This document shows positions 8,280 to 17,660 of a stretch of DNA of 64,000 bases, one piece after another. A program made the translations under genes and the position numbers. The notes below the pieces were generated by a model. That model was not told where the DNA came from and did no database searches. It saw only the letters and a list, made by a program, of their open reading frames with translations. The stretch is taken from the NCBI GenBank assembly GCA_004143945.1, contig SEHB01000012.1:1-64000 (forward strand), given 5' to 3'. Position 1 is the stretch's first letter, and each line of letters opens with the position of its first letter. The DNA comes from Lysobacteraceae bacterium (GTDB taxonomy: Bacteria > Pseudomonadota > Gammaproteobacteria > Xanthomonadales > Rhodanobacteraceae).

Positions 8280-8421
8280 CGCGCTCGAGTCGGTCGGCCC
8301 CCGGGCCCCGGCCCTCTCGGCGCGCATTGCCGCGATCGCATCGCGCAGGTCCAGCGCCATGCGGCCCGCGCCGTGCAGCACTGCAGCTCCGATGCTCGCA
8401 GCGCGCCGACCGGTAGCGGCG

Positions 8422-9240
8422 TCAGTGCTTCTCGGGCTCCGCTCGCTTCTGCTCGTATTCGTGCTGCTCGTCGAGCAGCGCGTCGATGTCGAGCTCGTCG
8501 GTGCCCTGCAGCACGTCGATCGCCTCGGCCGGCGGCTGCCCGTCATAGATCTCGTACAGGCGACGCTGGCGATAGGCGTCGCGGTAGAACACGTAGGGAT
8601 CGTAGACGCCGTCGAGCAGGTTTTCGGCATCGAGGCCGCGCGCGCGCAGCGTGACCAAGTACATCATGCTCGGCAGCTCCTCGGCGTGCAGCTTGAGGTC
8701 GCGGCTGTCGGCATACCATCCGAGCGGATCGAGCGCTCGATCGGCCGGCATGCGCCAGATGTCGCGCACGGAGGTCGAGCCCACGAACGGCACCACGAGG
8801 TAGGGGCCTTCGGGCAGGCCCCAGCGTGCGAGCGTCACGCCGAAATCGGTTTCCTGCAACGGCATGCGCATCGCGCTCGCAGGGTCGAAGAAACCGGCGA
8901 ATCCGAGCGTGGAGTTGACGACGAAACGGCCGGTGTTGCGCAACGCGTCCTTCGGCTCCGCCTGCAGCACGTCGTTGACGATCGTGATCGGCATGCGCAG
9001 GTTCGCGAAGAAGTTCGAGATCACGCGGCGCGCGTTCGGCGAGGTGACCTTGCGGTAGGCGACTGCGGTCGGGCGGATCACGGCGCGGTCGGCTGCGTCG
9101 TTGAACGCATACATCTTCCGGTTGAACTTCTCCCACGGATCGTCCGTGCGCGGCGGCGCGACGGTGCAGCCGGCCAGCGCGATGAGGCACGCGGAGAGCA
9201 AGCCGACCCGCGGGCCGGTGGAGGTGTTCTTCGATCGCAT
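8422..9240 (-). CDS. mlaA: MlaA, outer-membrane lipoprotein (VacJ family)
   Basis: A 272-residue lipoprotein. The signal peptide ends in the lipobox LAGC with C25 as the lipidated residue. The mature protein opens with DPWEKFNRKMYAFNDAADRAVIRP, the MlaA hallmark, and contains NFFANLRMPITIVNDVLQ, RFVVNSTLGFAGFFD and LPEGPYLVVPFVGSTSVRD. MlaA removes mislocalised phospholipid from the outer leaflet of the outer membrane and hands it to MlaC. The ATG at 9240 was chosen over an upstream in-frame ATG (9282) that would bury the signal peptide. The gene is convergent with mlaFEDCB, so it has its own promoter. Confidence 0.95.
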   Translation of the reverse strand: MRSKNTSTGPRVGLLSACLIALAGCTVAPPRTDDPWEKFNRKMYAFNDAADRAVIRPTAVAYRKVTSPNARRVISNFFANLRMPITIVNDVLQAEPKDALRNTGRFVVNSTLGFAGFFDPASAMRMPLQETDFGVTLARWGLPEGPYLVVPFVGSTSVRDIWRMPADRALDPLGWYADSRDLKLHAEELPSMMYLVTLRARGLDAENLLDGVYDPYVFYRDAYRQRRLYEIYDGQPPAEAIDVLQGTDELDIDALLDEQHEYEQKRAEPEKH

Positions 9241-9362
9241 GGAAGGGTCTCGATGGGTGCCGGCGCCGCCGAACCTGGGCATGTTGGGGCGGCCGCCGCG
9301 GCTGCAAGGCTACGCGAAACAGGCGCCAGCGTGCACGCCCGCGTCCGCCGCCACCCGGGCGA

Positions 9363-9391
9363 TTGCCGGCCAGCCGCCCGGGCGCTACAAT
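9363..9391 (+). promoter_or_regulatory. Sigma-70 promoter for rpoZ
   Basis: TTGCCG (9363-9368), 17-base spacer, TACAAT (9386-9391). The predicted start is near 9398, giving a leader of about 48 bases before the rpoZ ATG. Confidence 0.6.
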
Positions 9392-9445
9392 GCGAGTCCG
9401 TAAAGCCATGAATTGGCTTCAAATTTTCGATCGGAGAAACACCGG

Positions 9446-9742
9446 ATGGCACGCATCACCGTGGAAGACTGCCTCGAAGTGGTCGACAACCGCTTCGAAC
9501 TCGTGCTGATGGCGACCAAGCGCGCGCGCCAGCTCGCCAAGGGCGCGACCGCCGCGCTCAGCGACGAGAACGACAAGCCGACGGTGCTCGCGCTGCGCGA
9601 GATCGCCGAGCGCAAGGTGGACCAGAAGATGATCGACGAGATCGATCGCCAGGAGCGCGAGCGCGCCGAGCGCGAAGCGCTGGAGTGGGCTGCCGCGGAA
9701 GTCGCGGACGACGATCTCGGCAAGGGTGGCGACGACCTTTGA
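9446..9742 (+). CDS. rpoZ: RNA polymerase omega subunit
   Basis: A 98-residue omega subunit that helps assemble RNA polymerase and takes part in ppGpp binding. It opens [19 protein letters not shown] and continues [15 protein letters not shown], the conserved beta-prime-contacting region, then [17 protein letters not shown]. The C-terminal tail is acidic. GGAG lies upstream of the ATG at 9446. It is 53 bases before spoT, the standard gene pair. Confidence 0.96.
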   Translation: MARITVEDCLEVVDNRFELVLMATKRARQLAKGATAALSDENDKPTVLALREIAERKVDQKMIDEIDRQERERAEREALEWAAAEVADDDLGKGGDDL

Positions 9743-9795
9743 GCGGTCGATGTCGCCAGCGCCCGCTCGACGGAGCGGCCTGAGCGGCCGGCGGC

Positions 9796-11964
9796 ATGAA
9801 CACGACTGCGCCTGGGCGAGCGCGGGCGCCGGCCGATAGCCGGCTTCCGCCGTTCGTCCGCGCACTGGAAACGCAACTCGCGCAGCACCTGCCGATGGAG
9901 CAGGTCCTGCGCGTGCGTCGCGCCTACGAGGTGGGTGCCGACGCGCACGAGGGCCAGACGCGCAAGAGCGGCGAACCCTACATCACGCACCCGGTCGCGG
10001 TCGCCGGCATCCTCGCCGAACTCGGCCTCGATGCCGAAACGATCATCGCGGCGATCCTGCACGACACGCTCGAAGACACCGCATTGACGCGCGAGCGGAT
10101 CGCCGCCGAGTTCGGGCCGACCGTGGCCGAACTCGTCGACGGCGTCACCAAGCTCGACAAGGTCCGCTTCAGCAGCCGCCAAGAGGCGGCCGCGGAAAGT
10201 TTTCGCAAGATGCTGCTCGCGATGGCGCGCGACCTGCGCGTGATCCTGATCAAGCTCGCCGACCGCCTGCACAACATGCGCACGCTGGGCTCGATGGAAC
10301 CCGAATCACGCCGGCGCATCGCGCGCGAGACGCTCGAGATCTACGCGCCGATCGCGCAGCGCCTCGGCATGAACCGCTTCAAGGCCGAACTGCAGGACCT
10401 CGGTTTCCGGATGCTGCATCCGGACCGCCACCGCGTGATCGCCGAACGCATCCGCGCGGTGCTCGGCAACCGCCGCGAGGCGATGGCGCGGATCGAGGAT
10501 GCGCTGGCCGCGCGGCTCGCCGGCGAGCAGATCCCGCATCGCGTGGTCAGCCGCATCAAGTCGCCCTACAGCATCTATTCGAAGATGCGCTCGGAGCACA
10601 AGTCGTTCAACCAAGTGATGGACGTCTACGGCTTCCGCGTGGTGGTCGACAGCGTGCCGCACAGCTACCACGCGCTCGGCGCGGTGCACGGCCTGTACAA
10701 GCCGCTGGAAGGGCGCTTCCGCGATTTCGTCGCGATCCCCAAGGCGAATGGGTACCAGTCGCTGCACACGGTGCTGTTCGGTCCGTTCGGCGCGCCGATC
10801 GAGATCCAGATCCGCACCGAGGAAATGGACGCAGTCGCCGAGCGCGGCGTCGCCGCGCACTGGGCCTACAAGGCCGACGCGATGCCCGCGAACAGCGCGC
10901 AGTCGCGCGCGCGCGAGTGGCTCTCGAGCATGGTCGACCAGCAGACCCAGACCTCGTCCTCGCTCGAGTTCATCGAGAACGTGAAGGTCGACCTGTTCCC
11001 GGACGAGGTCTACCTGTTCACGCCGAAGGGCGAGATCCTCTCGTTGCCGCGCAACGCCACCGCGCTGGATTTCGCGTATGCGGTGCACACCGACGTGGGT
11101 GACCACGCGGTCGCAGCGCGCGCGGACAAGAAGCTGGTGCCGCTGCGCGCGCCGCTCGCGAGCGGCCAGACGATCGAGATCGTGACCGCGGCGTCGGCCT
11201 CGCCGAGCCCGCAGTGGCTCGACTGGGTCGTGTCCGGACGCGCGCGCACCGCGATCCGCCACCACCTCAAGCGCCTGCAGCACGAGGACGCGGTCGACTT
11301 CGGCCATCGCATGCTCGATCGCGCGCTCGATGCGTTCGATGCCTCGCTCGAGGAAATTCCGCACGCGGCGCTCGAGCGCTACCTGCTCGAACAGCGCTTC
11401 AAGCGGCTCGAGGATCTGCTCGCCGACATCGCGCTCGGCAATCGCGTCGCCGACAGCGTCGCGCAGGCCCTGCTCGCGGGTGTCGGCGACCACCCGCACG
11501 TCGCGCACGCGCGCAGCCGCGAGAAGATCCTGATCAGCGGCGCCGAACGCGGCGTGCTGAGTTTCGGCAACTGCTGCCACCCGCTGCCCGGCGACGAGAT
11601 CTTCGGCTACCTCTCCGCAGGCAAGGGCATCGTCGTGCATCGCGTCGAATGCCCGAATGCGCCCGAATTGCGCAAGGTGCCCGAGCGCTGCGTCGACATC
11701 GCATGGGACGTCGCGGTGCAGGGCGACTACAAGGTCGAGTTGCGCATCGAGGTGACCAACAAGCCGGGCGTGCTCGCGCAGGTCGCAGCCGCGATCGCCG
11801 AAGCCGAGTCGAACATCGAGAACGTCGAGTACAAGGAACGCGACCTCACGACCGCGACCCTGCTGTTCACGATCGAAGTCCGCAACCGCCGCCATCTCGC
11901 CGGCGTGATGCGTCGCGTGCGGCGCCTGCAGGTGGTCACGGCGGTGCGCCGGTATCCCGTTTGA
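9796..11964 (+). CDS. spoT: SpoT, bifunctional (p)ppGpp synthetase/hydrolase
   Basis: A 722-residue Rel/SpoT protein making and degrading the stringent-response alarmone. Domain order: HD hydrolase (about 45-200, with THPVAVAGILAEL and the HDTLEDT catalytic motif), RelA/SpoT synthetase (about 240-360, YSIYSKMRSEHKSFNQVMD, ANGYQSLHTVLFGP, EIQIRTEEMD), TGS (about 400-460, DEVYLFTPKGEILSLPRNAT), helical/zinc-finger-like region and a C-terminal ACT domain (VELRIEVTNKPGVLAQVAA). Hydrolase and synthetase motifs both look intact, so it should be bifunctional. It follows rpoZ. Confidence 0.97.
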   Translation: MNTTAPGRARAPADSRLPPFVRALETQLAQHLPMEQVLRVRRAYEVGADAHEGQTRKSGEPYITHPVAVAGILAELGLDAETIIAAILHDTLEDTALTRERIAAEFGPTVAELVDGVTKLDKVRFSSRQEAAAESFRKMLLAMARDLRVILIKLADRLHNMRTLGSMEPESRRRIARETLEIYAPIAQRLGMNRFKAELQDLGFRMLHPDRHRVIAERIRAVLGNRREAMARIEDALAARLAGEQIPHRVVSRIKSPYSIYSKMRSEHKSFNQVMDVYGFRVVVDSVPHSYHALGAVHGLYKPLEGRFRDFVAIPKANGYQSLHTVLFGPFGAPIEIQIRTEEMDAVAERGVAAHWAYKADAMPANSAQSRAREWLSSMVDQQTQTSSSLEFIENVKVDLFPDEVYLFTPKGEILSLPRNATALDFAYAVHTDVGDHAVAARADKKLVPLRAPLASGQTIEIVTAASASPSPQWLDWVVSGRARTAIRHHLKRLQHEDAVDFGHRMLDRALDAFDASLEEIPHAALERYLLEQRFKRLEDLLADIALGNRVADSVAQALLAGVGDHPHVAHARSREKILISGAERGVLSFGNCCHPLPGDEIFGYLSAGKGIVVHRVECPNAPELRKVPERCVDIAWDVAVQGDYKVELRIEVTNKPGVLAQVAAAIAEAESNIENVEYKERDLTTATLLFTIEVRNRRHLAGVMRRVRRLQVVTAVRRYPV

Positions 11965-11968
11965 GGCA

Positions 11969-12048
11969 GGGAACAGGGAATAGGGAACAGGGAATCGCAA
12001 CGGCGGCGTTGTTCTTCTACCATTCCCCATTCCCCAGTCCCCATTCCC
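11969..12048. repeat. Facing G-run and C-run repeats between spoT and ridA
   Basis: Immediately after spoT, 11969-11992 has four GGG runs separated by four-base AACA or AATA loops. At 12025-12048 there are four C runs separated by three-base ATT or AGT spacers. Each arm meets the G-quadruplex pattern, on opposite strands, and the arms are partly complementary. Confidence 0.75.
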
Positions 12049-12054
12049 GGTTCC

Positions 12055-12432
12055 ATGAAAATCATCCACAGCGACAAGGCCCCCAAGGCGATCGGTCCGT
12101 ATTCGCAGGCGGTGCGCGCCGGCGACACCCTCTACCTCTCGGGCCAGACGCCGCTCGATCCGACCGTGGGCAAGCTTGTCGAGGGGGACATCTCGGCGCA
12201 GGCGCGACAGGTATTCGAGAACCTCAAGGCGGTGCTCGCGGCGGCCGACGCGGATTTCACGCGCGTGGTGCGCGTGGGCATCTACCTAACCGACCTCGGC
12301 AACTTCGCCGCGGTCAACGAGGTCATGAAGCAGTACTTCAGCGAGCCGTATCCCGCGCGTTCGACGATCGGCGTGGCGTCGCTGCCGCTCGGCGCGTCGG
12401 TCGAGATCGACATGGTCGCGGTGCTCGGCTGA
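12055..12432 (+). CDS. ridA: RidA family reactive-intermediate deaminase
   Basis: A 125-residue RidA/YjgF protein that hydrolyses reactive 2-aminoacrylate and related enamines or imines formed by PLP enzymes. Family hallmarks are [43 protein letters not shown] and the C-terminal [20 protein letters not shown], which includes the substrate-binding Arg of the ARST segment. Length is exact for the family. The spoT-ridA-recG neighbourhood is common in this order. Confidence 0.95.
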   Translation: MKIIHSDKAPKAIGPYSQAVRAGDTLYLSGQTPLDPTVGKLVEGDISAQARQVFENLKAVLAAADADFTRVVRVGIYLTDLGNFAAVNEVMKQYFSEPYPARSTIGVASLPLGASVEIDMVAVLG

Positions 12433-12484
12433 ATCGCTTCGCACGCGCCCGGCGCACGCGGTCGCCGCATGCATCGCGGCGCCG

Positions 12485-13051
12485 CTAGCGGATGCGCAGG
12501 AACAGCAGGTAGATGCAGGCGAGCATCAGCACGAGCGAAAGCGCCGCCACGCCCGCCTGCACCGCGATCCTGCGCGAGCAGAAGCCCGGCACCGCGAGCA
12601 CGATCCAGAGCAGGCGCAGCATGCTGTCGAGGTCCATCGCGGGCCGATTGCCGTCGAGCAGCCACTGCTGCACGAACGAGGCCGAAGGGAACGTACGATG
12701 ATCGCGTAGAACGGCCGCCGCCGCGCGACGAAGGCGTGCGCGAGCGCATCGCCGTCGAGGTGCAGGTCCGAAGGCAGCACCAAGTACGCGAGCAGGTTGA
12801 GCAGGATGGGCAGCACCATGAACGCGGCGTAGCCGACGAAGGTCCATTCCCTCGACGCCGCGCCAGATGAACGACACCCACCACACCTGCAGCATGCCGA
12901 TCAGCAGGTTGAGCACGATCACGATCACCCACCATGCACTCGCGAGCGAACGGCCGTCGCGCAGCAGGCGTGCGGAGCCCGGCAGCAACTGGGCCACGCC
13001 GACTCCGAGGATGATCGACAGCAGGACCGTGATGTACTCGAACGCGTCCAT
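12485..13051 (-). pseudogene. Frame-disrupted small membrane protein
   Basis: The gene opens MDAFEYITVLLSIILGVGVA with two or three membrane helices. After WVSFIWRGVEG (about 12850) the sensible continuation WTFVGYAAFMVLPILLNLLA lies in another frame. Near 12696, after RRRPFYAII, the original frame resumes as SFVQQWLLDG and runs to the TAG at 12485. One extra G in a GGG run and one missing G about 150 bases later explain both shifts, so the net frame is restored (about 188 residues). Either two genuine indels or sequencing errors. It resembles uncharacterised four-to-six-helix proteins of this order; function unknown. Confidence 0.8.
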
Positions 13052-13120
13052 CGAATTCCCCTCGGGAGTCGTCGATGGTAGCCGAGGCCCGAGCGCGACC
13101 GCAGTTGGTACGCTAGGCCG

Positions 13121-15247
13121 ATGAGTCCCGCCGCCGCGCTCACCGCCGATGCCATCCCGGGCCTGGCCCCGGTCACCGCGCTGCCCGGCGTCGGCGCGGC
13201 GCTCGCGCAGGCGCTCGCGCGGCTCGGCATCGAGCGTGTGCAGGATCTCTGGTTCCACCTGCCGCTGCGCTACGAGGATCGCACGCGCATCACGCCGATC
13301 CGTGACCTGCGCATCGGCAGCACGGCGCAGGTCGAAGGCGTCATCGAGGCGGTCGAACGCGGCTTCCGCTACCGGCCGCAATTGCGCGTCGCGATCGGCG
13401 ACGGCTCGCGCGGGACGCTCGTGCTGCGCTTCTTCCACTTCAACCGCAACCAGGCCGCGCAATTCGTGCCGGGCGCGCGCCTGCTTTGTTTCGGCGAAGT
13501 GCGCCACGGCCTGCTCGGTCCGGAGATGGTGCATCCCGAGTACCGTCGCATCGCGGGCGACGCGCCGACCATCGTCGAGCAGGCGCTCACCCCGGTGTAT
13601 CCGGCCACCGAGGGACTCGGCCAGAAGCGCATCGCGGCGATCGTCGAACGCGCGCTCGAACGCCTGCCGGCCGACGAGGCGCTCGAGCTGGTGCCGCCGG
13701 CGCTGCGCGCGCCCCTGCGGCTGGATTCGTTGCGCGAGGCCTTGCTGATGCTGCATCGGCCGCCACCGGACGCCGATTGCGCGGCACTGGTCGCGGGAGC
13801 GCATCCTGCACAGCGACGGCTCGCATTCGAGGAATTGCTCGCGCAGCACCTCGGGCTCAAGCGCCTGCGTGCACAGGTGCGTGCGCATGCGGCCGCACCG
13901 CTGCGCGGCGACGACCGCCTGCGCAGCGCACTGCGCTCGCGGCTGCCGTTCAAACTGACCGCCGCGCAGCAGCGCGTCTGCGCGGAGGTCGAGCGCGACC
14001 TCGCGTCGCCGCAGCCGATGCTGCGACTGGTGCAGGGCGACGTCGGTTCGGGCAAGACCGTGGTCGCGGCGCTGGCCGCGCTCGCGGCGATCGAATCCGG
14101 CGCGCAGGTCGCGCTCGCCGCGCCGACCGAATTGCTGGCCGAGCAGCACTGGCGCAACCTCGATGCGTGGCTGCGGCCGCTCGGCATCGAGCCGGTGTGG
14201 CTGTCGGGTAAGGTGCTCGGTCGCGCGCGCACGAGCGCGCTCGCTGCGGTCGCGGACGGCGCGCCGCTGGTGGTCGGCACGCATGCGTTGATGCAGGAAG
14301 GCGTCGTGTTCCGGCGCCTTGGCCTCGCGATCATCGACGAGCAGCACCGCTTCGGCGTGCACCAGCGCCTGAGCCTGCGCGACAAGGGCCGCCAGGCCGG
14401 CGCGCGCGGCGACGGCCGGGACGAGGTGCCGCACCAGCTCGTGCTGACCGCGACGCCGATCCCGCGCACGCTCGCGATGACCGCGTACGCCGACCTCGAT
14501 GTCTCGGTCATCGACGAATTGCCGCCGGGCCGCTCGCCGGTGCAGACGGTCGTGATCGGTGCCTCGCGCCGGAGCGAGGTCGTCGAGCGCATCCGCGCGG
14601 CCTGTTCGGAAGGGCGCCAGGCCTACTGGGTCTGCACGCTGATCGAGGAATCGGACCAGCTCGAGGCGCAGGCGGTCGAAGTCGCGCACGCCGAACTCGT
14701 CGCGGCGCTGCCGGAACTGCGCATCGGCCTCGTGCACGGTCGCCTGAAGTCCAAGGACAAGCAGGCCGCGATGGACGCGTTCAAGCGCGGTGACACGCGC
14801 CTGCTGGTCGCGACCACGGTGATCGAGGTCGGGGTCGACGTGCCGAATGCGAGCCTCATGGTGATCGAGAACGCGGAACGCCTCGGCCTCGCGCAGTTGC
14901 ACCAGTTGCGCGGCCGCGTCGGCCGCGGCAGTGCGGCGTCGAGTTGCGTGCTGCTTTACCAGGCGCCGCTGTCGCAGATGGCGCGCGCGCGGCTGGAAGT
15001 CATGCGCGAAACCGGCGACGGATTCCGCATCGCCGAAAAGGACCTCGAGCTGCGCGGCCCCGGCGAACTGCTCGGCACGCGGCAGACCGGCCAGCTGCAG
15101 TTCCGCGTCGCCGACCTCGCACGCGACGCGCACCTGCTGCCGGCGGTCCAGCGTGTCGGAGAGGCGATGCTGCGCGACCATCCCGACCTCGCCGAGCGCC
15201 TGCTCGCGCGCTGGATCGGATCCTCCGCGCGCTACGCCGGCGCCTGA
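13121..15247 (+). CDS. recG: RecG, ATP-dependent DNA helicase
   Basis: A 708-residue RecG that remodels stalled forks and branch-migrates Holliday junctions. An N-terminal wedge/OB domain (LPLRYEDRT, GDGSRGTLVLRFFHF) precedes the superfamily 2 helicase: motif I GDVGSGKT, motif Ia LAPTELLAEQHW, motif II IIDEQHRFGV, motif III TATPIPRTLAMT, motif VI QLRGRVGRG. The C-terminal RecG signature RIAEKDLELRGPGELLGTRQ is present. The ATG at 13121 has no Shine-Dalgarno sequence; TACGCT ends six bases earlier, so this may be another leaderless start. Confidence 0.97.
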   Translation: MSPAAALTADAIPGLAPVTALPGVGAALAQALARLGIERVQDLWFHLPLRYEDRTRITPIRDLRIGSTAQVEGVIEAVERGFRYRPQLRVAIGDGSRGTLVLRFFHFNRNQAAQFVPGARLLCFGEVRHGLLGPEMVHPEYRRIAGDAPTIVEQALTPVYPATEGLGQKRIAAIVERALERLPADEALELVPPALRAPLRLDSLREALLMLHRPPPDADCAALVAGAHPAQRRLAFEELLAQHLGLKRLRAQVRAHAAAPLRGDDRLRSALRSRLPFKLTAAQQRVCAEVERDLASPQPMLRLVQGDVGSGKTVVAALAALAAIESGAQVALAAPTELLAEQHWRNLDAWLRPLGIEPVWLSGKVLGRARTSALAAVADGAPLVVGTHALMQEGVVFRRLGLAIIDEQHRFGVHQRLSLRDKGRQAGARGDGRDEVPHQLVLTATPIPRTLAMTAYADLDVSVIDELPPGRSPVQTVVIGASRRSEVVERIRAACSEGRQAYWVCTLIEESDQLEAQAVEVAHAELVAALPELRIGLVHGRLKSKDKQAAMDAFKRGDTRLLVATTVIEVGVDVPNASLMVIENAERLGLAQLHQLRGRVGRGSAASSCVLLYQAPLSQMARARLEVMRETGDGFRIAEKDLELRGPGELLGTRQTGQLQFRVADLARDAHLLPAVQRVGEAMLRDHPDLAERLLARWIGSSARYAGA

Positions 15248-15310
15248 GCTCGAAGGGGCTCCCGCTGGCTGCGCGGCGGCGGCAGGCGCGCGTTCGCGCG
15301 CGGGTGCCAC

Positions 15311-16594
15311 TCATGGCCCGCCGTCGAACGGCGCGAAACCGAGCGAGTGCAGCGCCTCGAGCCGCTCCCGCGCGACATCCGGCTGGTCGAAGTACACCTC
15401 GCCGAGCAGGGCCGGATCGACCGCGGGCCAATCCGAGCGAATCGTTGCGGCGATCGCGCGCGTACGCGATGCGACCTGGCGCGCCTTGCCGACCATGTGC
15501 ACGGCATTGGCGAGCGTGAACAGCGTGACGACCACGAAGCCGAGGCGCAGCGCGCGGGGCAGTCGCTCGCGCCAGGTGCTCGCGACAAGGCCGCTGCATC
15601 CGATCCAGAACAGGCTGGAGAAACTCACGTAGCGCGTGACGAATGCATGCTCGCCGCCAAATGGCGCCGCGCGGCCGAGCGCGACGAGGACGCTTGCGCA
15701 CGCCGCGAACAGCGCGAGGCCCAGCCATGGCAAGCGGATTCCTTCACGTCCGCCGCGCGCGAGTGTGATGGCCGCGACGACGAGCGCGCCGAGCGCGCCC
15801 CATGGCGCGAGGTCGGTTGCGAATCGGGCGATGCCGGCACCGAGGAAGTTCAGCGCATACACCGTGATCGCAGCGACGCCTGCACGAGCCGCGTGCGTCT
15901 CGAGACCGCGGTACTGCAACGCGACAGCCCCGATGGCGATCAGCCACGGTAGTGCGGCGAGCAGGCGGTGCCTGGGCGGGACGTCGCTGCGCAGCGCGAT
16001 CAGGACGAGCGCGGTCGGCAGCAATGCGATTGCAGTCGCGAAACTGAAGTAGGCGACCGTGGCCGCAGCCAGGGCCAGCGACTGCTGCGCCACGGTCAAC
16101 CCTGGTCGCGTCAGGGCGAGGATGGTCGCGCTGGTGCCGGCGAGGCAGAGGAATACCGCGACCTGCCAGCCCCATTGCAGGTTCGCGAGATGTCCCGGAT
16201 GCAGCGCGAGCAGCACCAGCAGGGCGGCCACGCCGATGGAGCGCGGCAACTCGTTCGCGAATGTTTCGCGAATGAACATCGTGATGATGCCCGCATGCAC
16301 GAGCAGCAGCAGCCAGCTCGCCACGCAGTCGAGCCAGGGTTGGCCGTGCGACAGCGCGGTGGTCGCGAGCAGCACCGCGTAAGCCGCCGTGTGCATGTGG
16401 CCGCCGTGCACCGCGAAAAAGGCCGAGTCGGCCAATGCGCCGGACTGCCAGGATGCGTAAATCGGGACGAGGTCGAGGTGGTCCCACAGCATCATCGGCA
16501 CATGCCAGGCCAGTGTCATTACCAGCAGCATTCCGGCGAGAAGCGCGAACAGCACGGACAGCCGGAATCGGGGCGACATCGGGATCGCATGCAT
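15311..16594 (-). CDS. Polytopic membrane protein, unknown function
   Basis: About 427 residues with roughly eleven hydrophobic helices and a cytoplasmic or periplasmic C-terminal tail of about 60 residues. The first periplasmic loop contains MLWDHLDLVPIYASW and AFFAVHGGHMHTAAYAV, an acidic/His-rich loop after helix 1 as in GT-C-fold glycosyltransferase-like proteins, but I cannot place it in a named family. Two ATG codons (16594 and 16579) are possible and neither has a good Shine-Dalgarno sequence. It is convergent with recG and divergent from the nucleoside hydrolase gene. Confidence 0.75.
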   Translation of the reverse strand: MHAIPMSPRFRLSVLFALLAGMLLVMTLAWHVPMMLWDHLDLVPIYASWQSGALADSAFFAVHGGHMHTAAYAVLLATTALSHGQPWLDCVASWLLLLVHAGIITMFIRETFANELPRSIGVAALLVLLALHPGHLANLQWGWQVAVFLCLAGTSATILALTRPGLTVAQQSLALAAATVAYFSFATAIALLPTALVLIALRSDVPPRHRLLAALPWLIAIGAVALQYRGLETHAARAGVAAITVYALNFLGAGIARFATDLAPWGALGALVVAAITLARGGREGIRLPWLGLALFAACASVLVALGRAAPFGGEHAFVTRYVSFSSLFWIGCSGLVASTWRERLPRALRLGFVVVTLFTLANAVHMVGKARQVASRTRAIAATIRSDWPAVDPALLGEVYFDQPDVARERLEALHSLGFAPFDGGP

Positions 16595-16664
16595 CACGGG
16601 GATCGAAGGCAGGGAAGGAATCGCTATCATCGCCGCATCCGGCTTCCGACGTGATGCGATTCGC

Positions 16665-17588
16665 ATGAAGATCCTGATCGATACCGATCCCGGCGTGGAC
16701 GACGCGCTCGCGATCATGATGGCGCATGCTCGGGCGGAGGTCGTCGGCCTCTGCATCGCGGCCGGCAACGTCGGCCTCACGCACACGCTCGCGAACGCGC
16801 TCAAGCTCGTCGAGGTGCTCGGCGTCGACACGCCGGTGTTCGCGGGATGCCCGACGCCGTTGGTGGCGGGTGCCGACGATGCGGGGTTCGTGCATGGAGC
16901 GGACGGTTTCGGCGACACCGGCTACCTGCCCGCATCGCGCCGCGCGGCGGACGAGCATGCGGTCGCCGCGATCCTGCGGCTCTCGCGCGAACATGCGGGT
17001 GCGCTGACCCTCGTCGCGCTCGGGCCGCTGACCAACCTCGCGCTCGCACTGCGGCTGGATCCCGGATTGCCGGGCCGGATCGCGCGGCTGGTCGTGATGG
17101 GCGGCGCGGTGCGAGGCGCCGGCAATACAGAGCGGCTCGCGGCCGAGTTCAACATCGGTTTCGATCCCGAAGCCGCGCATGTGGTGTTCGCGGGCTGGCC
17201 CGGGTTCGGCCTCGTCGACTGGGAGGCCTGCGTGCGCCATGCGATCGCGTTCCCGCGCTTCGATGCGCTGCTCGCACGGGGCGACGGGCGCGCGCGCTTC
17301 CAGGCTGCGATTTCGCGCAAGGCGCGTGCGTTCAACGAGGCGCGCGAACGCAGGGGCATGATCGCGGCCGACGCGCTCGCGATGGCGGTCGCGCTCGAGC
17401 CGGGCATCGTGCGCCGCGCGGAACGCCGCCATGCGACGGTGGAACTTCGCGGCCGGCACACGCGCGGCGCGACCATGGTCGACTGGGAAGCGCGCCTCGG
17501 CCGGTCGCCCAATGCGAACATCGTGCTCGAGGTCGAGCAGGGCGGATTCGAGGCGCTGGTCGCCGCCGGGCTCGGCGCCGGTCCTTGA
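16665..17588 (+). CDS. Nucleoside hydrolase (IUNH family)
   Basis: A 307-residue inosine-uridine-preferring nucleoside N-ribohydrolase, cleaving ribonucleosides to base and ribose for salvage. The Ca2+- and ribose-binding motif DTDPGVDDA is at residues 6-14. Conserved AGNVGLTHTLANALKLVE and LVALGPLTNLALAL follow, then VVMGGAV and the EFNIGFDPEAA segment. The catalytic Asp (first in DTDPGVDD) is present. Base specificity is not predictable. Divergent from the membrane protein gene, about 70 bases apart. Confidence 0.93.
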   Translation: MKILIDTDPGVDDALAIMMAHARAEVVGLCIAAGNVGLTHTLANALKLVEVLGVDTPVFAGCPTPLVAGADDAGFVHGADGFGDTGYLPASRRAADEHAVAAILRLSREHAGALTLVALGPLTNLALALRLDPGLPGRIARLVVMGGAVRGAGNTERLAAEFNIGFDPEAAHVVFAGWPGFGLVDWEACVRHAIAFPRFDALLARGDGRARFQAAISRKARAFNEARERRGMIAADALAMAVALEPGIVRRAERRHATVELRGRHTRGATMVDWEARLGRSPNANIVLEVEQGGFEALVAAGLGAGP

Positions 17589-17660
17589 TGCGGCTTGCGC
17601 GGGCGGCGTTCCGCGGGCTAAACTGCCGCTCTTTTTCCGCCCGCATCGAACAAGGCCGCC

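Noticed and set aside
13052-15310. Minus-strand frame opposite recG, continuous with the frame-disrupted membrane protein
   Set aside because: The part over recG is low-complexity Arg/Asp/Gln shadow sequence. Only the segment from the ATG at 13051 downstream encodes protein-like sequence.
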